This document shows, in pieces, positions 33,053-41,327 of a DNA stretch of 64,000 nucleotides. The notes below the pieces were generated by a model. That model had not been told where the DNA came from and did no database searches. It saw only the letters and a list, made by a program, of their open reading frames with translations. Every line of letters starts with the position of its first letter. The first letter of the stretch is position 1. This DNA comes from Blautia sp. (lineage in GTDB: Bacteria; Bacillota; Clostridia; Lachnospirales; Lachnospiraceae): assembly GCA_017515325.1 (NCBI GenBank), contig JAFWGA010000063.1, positions 25,482-89,481 of the forward strand, read 5' to 3'. The translations under genes were made by a program, and so were the position numbers.

Positions 33053-34771
33053 TTACTTTTCCGGTAAGCTTCCGTAATATTCCTCAAGCCTTGGTCTTGC
33101 CCTCTCATAGGCCGCTTTAAGGCTCGGGTCAAATTGCGCCCCCATACCCTCGGTGATGATCTGGTCAGCCTTTTCAAAGTCAAAAGCCTCCTTATAGACC
33201 CTTTTGCTTACAAGCGCGTCATACACATCAGCGATAGCCATAATCCTGGCTTCTATGGGTATCGCTTCCTCTTTAAGCCCCTCCGGATAGCCGGATCCGT
33301 CCCATCTCTCATGATGGTAGTGGGCTACATTTTCCGCCACCGTCTTGAAGGACTCATCATCCGTGTGGAGAAGTATCTCATGGATCACCCTCGCGCCCTC
33401 CGAAGCATGGCATTTCATTTTCGCATATTCCTCATCCGTGAACCTGCCTGGTTTCCTTAAAACAGCGTCATCAACAGCGATTTTTCCCAGATCATGCATA
33501 GGAGCAGCTTTGATGATATCCGCACAGAATTCTGCAGGCAGCGCCAGTTTTCCTTCCTTTGTGATCTCATCGATCAGAATGCGCACCCCTTCGCTGGTCC
33601 GCTTGATATGTCCGCCGGTGGAATTGTCCCTGCTTTCAACCATCATGGCCAGACTCATAATCAGGTTGTCATGCATTTCCACGATGTGCCTGGTCTTGCG
33701 CTCCACCTCCTTCTGCAGCTTTTCATTATAGGTATCCAACAGCTGAATGTATTTTTTGTTTGCGGTATCGTCAACAAACGTGATGATATATCCCCGTTTA
33801 CGGTTTCCGTCATAAAGATAATTGACGATCACATTGTAAATTCTGTCAGCATCGCTGTTGCCATCCGGATCATGAACGGTATGGACAAACAGGTTGTTCT
33901 TATCATCCACTTTAAAGCTGTCCAGAAAATGACGGATTCTCCTGTGTGAGGGCTTATTTCCAAAAATCTCATCAGTTCTTATGTCCGCAAGCTCCGGAAC
34001 AAGCTCTTTGGCGATATCATTGCTTCCAAGGTATCGGAGTCTGAAGTCAAACGAAATATATCCTGCCTTCTGCTCCTGCGTGTAAGAGTCTATCGCCGTA
34101 TTGCTCACATCGTATAGATTAACCCTGTGCGCGATGAGAAGGTAGGTAAATTCCGCAATCACATAGACCAGGGATACCAGATCCAGACGGCTGTTTTCTA
34201 TCCTGAAGACACGAAAATAGCTTAACACGCAGATCACATCAGGGATAACCAGAAGAAGCAGGATACGCCTCGGCACATCCTTCTTTCTGATCCAGGAATA
34301 AATAATGGCAGCAATTCCGGCAAGGAGAAAGGAACAGACCAATACATAGAAGAAGGTATGAGCGATTCCATATTCCCTGGTCAGTACCGGTTCTCCGTCT
34401 ACGACAGCAAAGGAAATGTTTTTGTAATAGATATCCCTGCGCCCGATGGTAAGAACACAGGAGTAGATTATGGCGCAGATGACAAACAGCAGTGTCCTCA
34501 CTCCCCTGGGAATATTTATCTGACACAGGTTATAGATGCTTAACACAATGAAAAGCTGCAGAAAGCTGCCTCCAATGTAAATGATCTGCTGGCAGATCAA
34601 TGCGCCTTCAAGTGTCGTCACGAGAGAAGAAAGCAGGTATCCGACGCAGGCGATCGGTACCAATGTGAATACCAGGGTGAAGTTTATGTCAAAGTGCTTG
34701 TGCCACATATAAATATAGATTGCTGAAAAAATGATTGAAACCGTAAGCACAACTCCGTAAAAAACATACAT
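33053..34771 (-). CDS. Membrane HD-GYP domain phosphodiesterase
   Basis: A 572-residue protein. Residues 1-225 hold about seven membrane helices of the histidine-kinase 7TM type, followed by a PAS-like segment, a short coiled coil, and an HD-GYP domain (about 375-560). The domain shows GGHIKRTSEGV, the HD pair in APMHDLGKIAVDD, and HHERWDGSGYPEGL. HD-GYP proteins hydrolyse cyclic di-GMP or related dinucleotides. No GGDEF domain is attached. It is the only c-di-nucleotide enzyme in the window. Confidence 0.9.
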   Translation of the reverse strand: MYVFYGVVLTVSIIFSAIYIYMWHKHFDINFTLVFTLVPIACVGYLLSSLVTTLEGALICQQIIYIGGSFLQLFIVLSIYNLCQINIPRGVRTLLFVICAIIYSCVLTIGRRDIYYKNISFAVVDGEPVLTREYGIAHTFFYVLVCSFLLAGIAAIIYSWIRKKDVPRRILLLLVIPDVICVLSYFRVFRIENSRLDLVSLVYVIAEFTYLLIAHRVNLYDVSNTAIDSYTQEQKAGYISFDFRLRYLGSNDIAKELVPELADIRTDEIFGNKPSHRRIRHFLDSFKVDDKNNLFVHTVHDPDGNSDADRIYNVIVNYLYDGNRKRGYIITFVDDTANKKYIQLLDTYNEKLQKEVERKTRHIVEMHDNLIMSLAMMVESRDNSTGGHIKRTSEGVRILIDEITKEGKLALPAEFCADIIKAAPMHDLGKIAVDDAVLRKPGRFTDEEYAKMKCHASEGARVIHEILLHTDDESFKTVAENVAHYHHERWDGSGYPEGLKEEAIPIEARIMAIADVYDALVSKRVYKEAFDFEKADQIITEGMGAQFDPSLKAAYERARPRLEEYYGSLPEK

Positions 34772-35020
34772 CAGATTATGGTTCCTCCTTTATCCCTCTT
34801 TCGTACCAAATACCCTTCCACATTATACCATACCCATTGCATTTATGGGGGGATTCCTCCGGTTTTTTGCAGTAAAATCATTTTCAGCTGAAGAATCATT
34901 CAGAAACCGTTGAAAACAACCCACCAGGCCGTATATTATATACAGTGTATTCCTTCTTTGAAAAACACAGGCAAAGACTTGCAAACAAAGAAAAGAAAAG
35001 AAGAAAAAGGAGATCAGGAG

Positions 35021-35827
35021 ATGAAAAAAACACTTGCAGCAATTCTTACCTCAGCCATGATCCTCGGATCCTTAACTGCCGTATCCGCCGCCACCAGCCT
35101 TGACGGCAGGCAGACCGCATCTGCCCACCTTGATCAGAGCGGCAACGAGGTTGTTGTTACTGTTGATCTGAGCGACGGATGGTCGGCAGAATTTGCCCCT
35201 GCAGCGGTATATTTGTATGATGGACCGGTTTCAGAAGGTGCAGAACCCGTTGCGGTCGGTCTGACCCTTTATGAAGAAGTCTATCAGGGCCAGATTGCCA
35301 TAGGGGAGGACCAGAAGAATTTCCGTTCGGAAAACGGCATCACCTCTTATGATATGCCGGATGGAAGCCACGACTACTACTTCGAAGCGGGCGAAAATGT
35401 CTTCTTCATGGTCACTGTCAACAAAGATATGGACGGCGATGCTGTCATGGAACGTTTTGCCGTAGAACCTTTTTCCCCGACAGATGATGAAGCACCCGGA
35501 TCCCAACTGTTTACGCATGAGGACATTATTGCTGCGACAGACAAAGTAATGGAAGAGTTTGAATCCTGGGACGGATGCGAGCTTCATGACATCCGATATG
35601 CCGGCGATGACGCTTCTTCAGATGAGAACCTTGCCTGGCTGAACGAGCTCAAGGAGGACGCAGAATATACCCAGTGCATGGAACTCTTAATGGACTTCCA
35701 TTCACCGACAGAAGAAGAGAAACTGGAGGGTACAGCCTGGGAACCGGATCATGAATACACCGACTACCAGTGGTGGCTTGCCCGTACCGCTGACGGAGAA
35801 TGGACGGTCGTTACTTTCGGATATTGA
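35021..35827 (+). CDS. Secreted protein of unknown function
   Basis: A 268-residue acidic protein with a clear signal peptide (MKKTLAAILTSAMILGSLTA, cleavage near VSAA). ATG at 35021 follows AAGGAGATCAGGAG; the longer upstream frame has no binding site. The mature part has a beta-rich region (EVVVTVDLSDGWSAEFAPAA) and a C-terminal half with ACIDIC helices and a final TDYQWWLARTADGEWTVVTF strand. I do not recognise the family. A possible promoter (TTGAAA near 34910 and TATTAT) precedes it. Confidence 0.75.
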   Translation: MKKTLAAILTSAMILGSLTAVSAATSLDGRQTASAHLDQSGNEVVVTVDLSDGWSAEFAPAAVYLYDGPVSEGAEPVAVGLTLYEEVYQGQIAIGEDQKNFRSENGITSYDMPDGSHDYYFEAGENVFFMVTVNKDMDGDAVMERFAVEPFSPTDDEAPGSQLFTHEDIIAATDKVMEEFESWDGCELHDIRYAGDDASSDENLAWLNELKEDAEYTQCMELLMDFHSPTEEEKLEGTAWEPDHEYTDYQWWLARTADGEWTVVTFGY

Positions 35828-35873
35828 AGATATTGAACAATAAGACTTCTGCTTATTCAGAAAGGAGCCAATC

Positions 35874-35927
35874 ATGAAAAATTGTGTTGTTCTTTCACTG
35901 ATATCCTGCGCAGCCATGTTACAGTAA
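35874..35927 (+). CDS. Possible 17-residue micro-ORF
   Basis: MKNCVVLSLISCAAMLQ is preceded by AAAGGAGCCAATC at ideal spacing. It looks like the start of a signal peptide cut short by a stop, so it may be a remnant of a second secreted-protein gene or a true micro-peptide. It ends directly at an inverted repeat. Confidence 0.3.
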   Translation: MKNCVVLSLISCAAMLQ

Positions 35928-35966
35928 TTTCATCAATATTCAGGCCGGGGTCCTGATTGATGAAAT
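35927..35966 (+). terminator. Inverted repeat after the micro-ORF
   Basis: ATTTCATCAAT and ATTGATGAAAT form an 11-bp perfect stem with an 18-base loop. A weak terminator at best, since no T-run follows. Confidence 0.4.
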
Positions 35967-35978
35967 ATACACAGATAC

Positions 35979-36020
35979 AGGGGTGATGCCTGTCTCATTC
36001 ACGTGACAGGCACCACCCCT
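35979..36020. terminator. Convergent hairpin between secreted and PHP genes
   Basis: AGGGGTGATGCCTGT pairs with ACAGGCACCACCCCT (one mismatch), forming a strong stem 12 bases past the PHP stop. The T-runs are short on both sides. Confidence 0.55.
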
Positions 36021-36031
36021 TTGCAGTAGAA

Positions 36032-36763
36032 TCATTGTATAGTGACTTTACACGGCATCATCTGCCCGGTCTTTACCATTCGGATGAAATCCTCCACGCT
36101 GTTTACCGGTTCGGCTGAGCACATCCCCGCCAGCTCCTGTTTTACCCCCTTCTCCTTTAACCGGGCAAAAACTCCTGCGGCCCAGTGATTGTCTGATCCG
36201 CAGGTTTCCAGCAGGCCGTACTGTCTGGCATAATGGGCTGCCATATCATTGACCAGCTGCGGCTGGCAGGAATTGATGATCTCCACCCCGTGCACGCTCC
36301 GGGGAAAGAGCCGGATATGGTTGATATAATCTGCCTCCCGGTAGGGATGCGCCTGTATGATAAACGCTCCCTCCTCCATCATCATCTGAAGCTCCTGGGT
36401 CTTTTCCATCTCCAGGATCTCTGGATGAGCTTTATACCAGGCTTGATCCAATCCATAGACCAGGAAATCCGTTCCATAATAAGACAGCTCGACACCCGGA
36501 AAAACCTTCAGACCAATCCTCTCCCCTTCCCGGGCACCCTGCTCAAAGCCCGAAAAGTAATAGTCGATCTGTTCCTCATAGGGAAGGCGTCTCGCCTCCG
36601 GATTGATATTTCCGTCCAGGAAATGATTGGTGATAAAAATACCATCGTAACCCATGGAATGATAAAACCGCACGGTATCCTCAGGAAGAGCTTTTGCGCA
36701 TTTACTGACCGGAGCCGTATGGCAATGTGTCTCATATTTATATCTGTATTCCTTCAGTTCCAT
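36032..36763 (-). CDS. PHP-domain phosphoesterase
   Basis: A 243-residue PHP protein. Metal-binding motifs of the family are seen: THCHTAPVS (H13, H15), the FITNHFLDG histidine, FPGVELSY, IIQAHPYR and the final CGSDNHW. PHP enzymes hydrolyse phosphate mono- or diesters (for example histidinol phosphate or 3',5'-nucleotides); the substrate is unknown. The next gene upstream (aldo/keto reductase) is 45 bp away on the same strand. Confidence 0.85.
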   Translation of the reverse strand: MELKEYRYKYETHCHTAPVSKCAKALPEDTVRFYHSMGYDGIFITNHFLDGNINPEARRLPYEEQIDYYFSGFEQGAREGERIGLKVFPGVELSYYGTDFLVYGLDQAWYKAHPEILEMEKTQELQMMMEEGAFIIQAHPYREADYINHIRLFPRSVHGVEIINSCQPQLVNDMAAHYARQYGLLETCGSDNHWAAGVFARLKEKGVKQELAGMCSAEPVNSVEDFIRMVKTGQMMPCKVTIQ

Positions 36764-36808
36764 ATTGATCCTTTCACCCCTGTTGTCATGTCCATACTCC
36801 CCTATCCT

Positions 36809-38014
36809 TTATTTCCGTAAATCTTCATGGATAGATTGTGATCTCATTCGTACCTGGTCACTCCAGTGAGGCCCCTTCTCATACATTTCAGCCAGCTCTG
36901 CCATAGCGGAAGGCACATCGATATGCTGGGGACATGCATGCGAGCACTGGCCGCAGCCCACACAGGCAGCCGGCCGCTTATCTTCTTCGAGAGCGTCGAT
37001 CCGCATGGAGGGAGTCATGGTCTGGGCGAATTTATAATCGTTGTAGCAACGAAGAAGTTCCGGAATATCCAGGCCGGCAGGACATCCGTCACAACAGTAT
37101 CTGCAGGCCGTACAGGGAACTCCCTTCTTCAGATGCTCAGCGATTTCCATCAGGGTTTCCCGCTCCTGGTCTGTCAGCGGCCATTCTTCCCGGAAGGTCC
37201 GTATATTGTCCTCCACCTGAAACACCTCATTCATGCCGGACAGAATCATCTTGACTCCCGGCAGAGACTGCAGGAAACGGAAGGCATAGGAAGCGTCGCT
37301 GGGCATAGGGTCATCCCCACCCGCAGCCTGATGAATAGCTTTGAGCTTTGCGGACTCCTCTTCCGGCAGTACCGCAAGCTTGCCTCCGCGGCAGGGTTCC
37401 ATGACCCATACGCCAAGCCCGTGAGAGACGATGATATCATATTTTCTTTTCGCGTCCTGCAGGGTCCAGTCCAGATAATTGAGCTGAATCTGGACAAAAT
37501 CAAATACCCCCTCATGTCTGGTCAGGAAGTCTTCGAGCAGTTGGGGACCACCGTGGCAGGAAAAACCAAGGCTTTTGATCTTTCCTTCCTTTTTCATCTG
37601 CAGCAGATCCGGAATAATGTGATATTCCTCACTTTCATAATATTTCAAAGACCACTCCGTGATATTGTGCAGCAGGTAAAAGTCGAAATAATCCGTCCTG
37701 CATTTCCGGAGAGAGACATGGAAGAGGGCAATATTGTCGATCGGTGCAGTCAGAGAATGACCCGGAAACTTATCAGCGATATAATAGCTATCCCGGGGAT
37801 AGCGGGACAACGCCTCCGCCATTGCGATTTCCGATTTTCCGCCCAGATAAGGATAGGCTGTATCGAAATAATTCACGCCCTCGGCAATGGCGATGTCAAA
37901 CATGGCATTTACCTTGTCCTGATCGATTTCCCCGGTCTTTGGATCAAGGGCAAATCTCATGCATCCAAAGCCCAGCTTAGACAGCTTTTGGTTTTTAAAT
38001 TCACTGTAGATCAT
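36809..38014 (-). CDS. Aldo/keto reductase with C-terminal [4Fe-4S] ferredoxin domain
   Basis: A 401-residue oxidoreductase of the COG1453 type. The N-terminal 280 residues form the AKR barrel with LGFGCMRFALD, the catalytic region YFDTAYPYLGGKSE, DYFDFYLLHNI and GFSCHGGP. The C-terminal part has CTACRYCCDGCP and CVGCGQCSHACP, two cluster-binding motifs. Members are thought to couple NAD(P)H-type chemistry with ferredoxin; substrates are rarely known. ATG at 38014 is used. Confidence 0.88.
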   Translation of the reverse strand: MIYSEFKNQKLSKLGFGCMRFALDPKTGEIDQDKVNAMFDIAIAEGVNYFDTAYPYLGGKSEIAMAEALSRYPRDSYYIADKFPGHSLTAPIDNIALFHVSLRKCRTDYFDFYLLHNITEWSLKYYESEEYHIIPDLLQMKKEGKIKSLGFSCHGGPQLLEDFLTRHEGVFDFVQIQLNYLDWTLQDAKRKYDIIVSHGLGVWVMEPCRGGKLAVLPEEESAKLKAIHQAAGGDDPMPSDASYAFRFLQSLPGVKMILSGMNEVFQVEDNIRTFREEWPLTDQERETLMEIAEHLKKGVPCTACRYCCDGCPAGLDIPELLRCYNDYKFAQTMTPSMRIDALEEDKRPAACVGCGQCSHACPQHIDVPSAMAELAEMYEKGPHWSDQVRMRSQSIHEDLRK

Positions 38015-38103
38015 AGATATACTCCTCTCGGAACGTATGATGATTTTTTATGGATATCATAACATGATCCCTTGCCTAATTCTATTCTTTCCGAAAAAAA
38101 ACA

Positions 38104-38496
38104 TTGCCGAGCCCATTCCCCCTCATGGGAGATGACCCGACAATGTTTCATCATCTAATTCAGCAGATCTACAATCTTGCCGATTCCATTATCGTCGGAC
38201 GCTTTGTCGGTTCCACTGCATTTGCCGCCATTGGGGCCACCTCCGCCATCACCTTTCTCTTTTTTGCCCTTTGCAACGGTATAGCCAGCGGCGCTGGTAT
38301 TGTTGTCTCCCAGTATTATGGTGCCCATGAGGATGATAATGTCAGACAGTGTATCATTAACACCGGTCTGATCATGCTCATTGTTCCTGTCTTTTTCGGC
38401 ATAGCCGGTTTTTCCCTGGCTCCTGCCCTATTGAGGGTCCTGAATACACCTCCTGTCATTATCCACGATGCCGTTATGTACACCCGCTTTATGTAA
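38104..38496 (+). pseudogene. Truncated MATE transporter remnant
   Basis: The 130-residue frame matches only the beginning of a MATE pump: LIQQIYNLADSIIVGRFVG, then GIASGAGIVVSQYYGAHEDD and the next helix, stopping at AVMYTRFM. The first ~15 residues of a normal MATE protein and everything after the third or fourth helix are missing. No ribosome binding site is evident. A complete terminator follows immediately, so the tail was probably deleted up to it. Confidence 0.75.
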
Positions 38497-38540
38497 AAAG
38501 CTCCGGCTTCATTGATATGATGTCGGAGCTTTTTTTATTT
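38496..38540 (+). terminator. Strong terminator after the MATE remnant
   Basis: AAAAGCTCCG / CGGAGCTTTT with an 18-base loop, followed by TTTATTTTTTTT. Confidence 0.85.
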
Positions 38541-38577
38541 TTTTTAAAAAAACAGAGACCAAATCCTGATTTTTCCG

Positions 38578-38583
38578 TATAAT
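38578..38583 (+). promoter_or_regulatory. -10 hexamer upstream of the clostripain gene
   Basis: TATAAT directly precedes a tandem repeat; the -35 region (around 38555-38560) is poor, so an activator may be needed. Confidence 0.5.
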
Positions 38584-38639
38584 ATATGTGAGATACTCTT
38601 ACAGTAACGGAATATGTGAGATACTCTTACAGTAACGGA
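38584..38639 (+). repeat. Two perfect tandem copies of a 28-bp unit
   Basis: The unit begins atatgtgagatactctt and is repeated exactly once, starting just after a TATAAT hexamer in the leader of the clostripain-like gene. It could be a doubled operator or a recent duplication. Confidence 0.8.
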
Positions 38640-38698
38640 ACAAGTGACCGAAGCCTCTGAACAGTTCAGGAGAATTCATTGACAGGAGGTGATTCCCA

Positions 38699-40831
38699 AT
38701 GCGAGAATGGGTAAAAGATAAACTAAAAATATTTCTGCTTGCCATATCCTTTGCCTCAGGAATGCTGCTAAGTGCGGGTGCCGTACATCAGGTATGCGCG
38801 GAATCCATCGATGAAGCGACAGCCGATACAGATATCACTCCCACAGCTTCGTCTGAACATGATGAACTTGCTGCCTGGACCGTACTCTTTTATTTCTGTG
38901 GGTCGGATCTGGAATCCAGGTATAAATTTGCCACCGGTAATCTGACTGAGATCAGGCAGTGTGAGTGGCCGGAAAAGGTATTCAGCCATAACTCCGGCAA
39001 TTTCCTTGCATCTGCCAAGGCTGAACCCAAGGGTAAGGTAAACGTGGTGATCGAAACCGGAGGGGCTAAAGAATGGCACTCAGCCCAGATCGGCATGAAT
39101 GTCGATGTCAACTGTCTTCAGCGCTGGACCTGCGAGCCAGTCTCTGAAGAGCGTCCTGCGGATGCAACCGGCGGCTTTGTGCTGCAGCAGAGCCTGCCCC
39201 TTGCCAGTATGGCTGACCCAGAAACCCTTGCTGACTTTATCCGCTGGAGCGCCGAAACTTATCCTGCTCAAAAATACGCACTGGTTTTGTGGGATCATGG
39301 CGGTGGCAGCAAGTCCGGCATCTTCATTGATGAACTCTTTAATGAGGATATGATGTATCTGCATGAATTAGATGCTGCTTTGTCAGAAGGCGGCGTCTTC
39401 TTTGAAACTGTTCTTTTCGATGCCTGTATGATGGCCAATCTGGAAACCGCCTGCATCATCGATGATTACGCCAGATGGATGGTTGCCTCCGAGGAGGTCG
39501 TAGCCGGAAAGGGTACCGCCATAGGATCCTGGCTTCAGGAGCTCATGTATAGCCCTCAGTGCGACGGAAAGCGTCTCGGCCGGAATATCTGTGACCTGAC
39601 CCAGGTCAAATATGCCAACAGCAATGACACACAGGCAGGGGAGCTGCTGACCTGGTCGGTCATCGATCTGTCCAAAATCGAGGCAGTTTCCCAGGTCTTC
39701 GACCGTTTTTTCAAGGAACTGAACGAAATCTACGTCAGGCATCCGGAAAAAATGTCAATTTATGCCAACTGTATCATTGATGCAGAAGAATACGGCACCG
39801 GGGAAGAAAATATGCTCGATATAGCAGATATTTTTTTCAACGAGAAGATCTACCAGCTCCTGGATGCCGACCTGCGACAGGAAATATTAAACGCCCTGGA
39901 GAAGGCTGTTGTCTACAATATCAGAGGAATGGGGCGCTGTGCCGCAAGAGGACTCTCCTTCTGTTTCGCACCGGACTTTGACAACCAGGAGCTGGAAATC
40001 TACTCCAAAAACTGTCCCAGCGACAATTACCTGGCTTTGCTGGATGCCTTAAGCCCCTGGACAGCCCCGGATGAATTGTATGAAAAGGTAGAACGCCTGC
40101 CGGAGATCAACACCATGAAGGGATACGAGATCACCATAAAAAAGAGAATAAGCGATGATGGGATCCCCGGCATATCCTTTATCTCCGGTTATTATAATGT
40201 CTATGTCACAACCTATTGTCTGTACCAATTAAATGAGGATACCGGCGAACTCATATGCCTCGGCAGCGCCGCCACAGCCAGATCCGTTACGGCTGACGGA
40301 AAAGAATACCGCCGCGCCAAAGAACCCTGGATGTGGCCGGCAATAGAAGGAAATCTTTGCAGCATTAAGCTGATCGACTGGGTTTACGAACAGCGACTGT
40401 ACGAAATCCCTATCCAGATCGGACCGGATATCTGGAATTTCCGCTGTGGGTATGACAGAGAGAGCGGATATACCATCTATGGTGTCTGGGAAGGTGTTAA
40501 TTACGACACCGGCATGTTTAACCGCAATGTGAAATCTCTGGCACAGCTGGCAGGTCTGGACTACAGGCTTTTATATCCCATCGGGAACATTGTTAAGACC
40601 AATCAGTATGATTATGAGCAAAGCGAACTCTGCCCCATGTTCCGCTCCCTTGAGGTGACAGAAGTTCCCCTGCCGGAGGGAACCTACCTGATTCAATACA
40701 ATGTCGAAGATATGTTCTTCCACCAGTTGCTGCTGGATCCGGTTGTCGTAACCAGTGATGGCCAGGAAATGAGGATCGCGGACGAAAACAGCTGGTCCGG
40801 CACCGTATCCCTGCGATGGAATGGCTACTGA
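38699..40831 (+). CDS. Clostripain-family (C11) cysteine peptidase, secreted
   Basis: A 710-residue extracellular protease-like protein. Residues 1-35 form a signal peptide (membrane stretch IFLLAISFASGMLLSAGA, cleavage near VCA-ES). The C11 catalytic dyad is present: H200 in LVLWDHGGG and C243 in VLFDACMMANLE. The C-terminal 250 residues are beta-rich and not recognised. ATG at 38699 follows ACAGGAGGTGATTCCCA. C11 enzymes cut after basic residues and often self-process. Monocistronic. Confidence 0.88.
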   Translation: MREWVKDKLKIFLLAISFASGMLLSAGAVHQVCAESIDEATADTDITPTASSEHDELAAWTVLFYFCGSDLESRYKFATGNLTEIRQCEWPEKVFSHNSGNFLASAKAEPKGKVNVVIETGGAKEWHSAQIGMNVDVNCLQRWTCEPVSEERPADATGGFVLQQSLPLASMADPETLADFIRWSAETYPAQKYALVLWDHGGGSKSGIFIDELFNEDMMYLHELDAALSEGGVFFETVLFDACMMANLETACIIDDYARWMVASEEVVAGKGTAIGSWLQELMYSPQCDGKRLGRNICDLTQVKYANSNDTQAGELLTWSVIDLSKIEAVSQVFDRFFKELNEIYVRHPEKMSIYANCIIDAEEYGTGEENMLDIADIFFNEKIYQLLDADLRQEILNALEKAVVYNIRGMGRCAARGLSFCFAPDFDNQELEIYSKNCPSDNYLALLDALSPWTAPDELYEKVERLPEINTMKGYEITIKKRISDDGIPGISFISGYYNVYVTTYCLYQLNEDTGELICLGSAATARSVTADGKEYRRAKEPWMWPAIEGNLCSIKLIDWVYEQRLYEIPIQIGPDIWNFRCGYDRESGYTIYGVWEGVNYDTGMFNRNVKSLAQLAGLDYRLLYPIGNIVKTNQYDYEQSELCPMFRSLEVTEVPLPEGTYLIQYNVEDMFFHQLLLDPVVVTSDGQEMRIADENSWSGTVSLRWNGY

Positions 40832-40861
40832 GCCGGAGGGTAATATTTCGCCTCCCAGACC

Positions 40862-40896
40862 CGGACTGCTGCCGCCCGAAGATCGGCAGCAGTCCG
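40862..40896. other. Perfect 13-bp hairpin after the clostripain gene
   Basis: CGGACTGCTGCCG and its complement enclose a 9-base loop 30 bases past the stop codon. No T-run follows on either strand, so it may be a stability or factor-dependent structure. The rest of 40897-41327 is AT-rich with possible promoter hexamers (TACAAT near 40954) and no convincing gene. Confidence 0.6.
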
Positions 40897-41327
40897 CATA
40901 GACAGATTTCCGTCAATGATTGACAATTCTCGACATTTTTATCTCCCGTCTTTCTACAATCTGTATAAGCAAATTCACATATATATAAAAAATAAATACA
41001 TATTATAAGATATCAGTCAAAAATGTTCCCTCTGGGTATAGTAATAGTTCTATTGACAACTATCCTCGTAATCCTTAACATACTTTCATATTATGATTCC
41101 AGCAAAAACCGATTTCGCAGCAGCCGTTTAAAGCGCAGCGCGGAGCGGATTTTGCGAATATCATTGGTATCGGTCTTTTTCGTGACCGCACGGTTCACAT
41201 TTATTGCAGTAAGGCACTGTAATTAAATAACTTAGCCATATGACGCAGTATTCGTAAGCATATGCAAGGCGGAGGAATTTGATTACAGGGTCTAATATCA
41301 TGTACTCTACAAGAAGGGAGAAAAATA

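Noticed and set aside
38584-38639. CRISPR-like repeat
   Set aside because: Only two copies with no spacer between them, and no cas genes; it is a simple tandem duplication.
41023-41226. 67-codon plus-strand frame with a hydrophobic N-terminus
   Set aside because: No ribosome binding site, odd composition after residue 30, and its 3' part overlaps a diverged intergenic palindrome. More likely non-coding.
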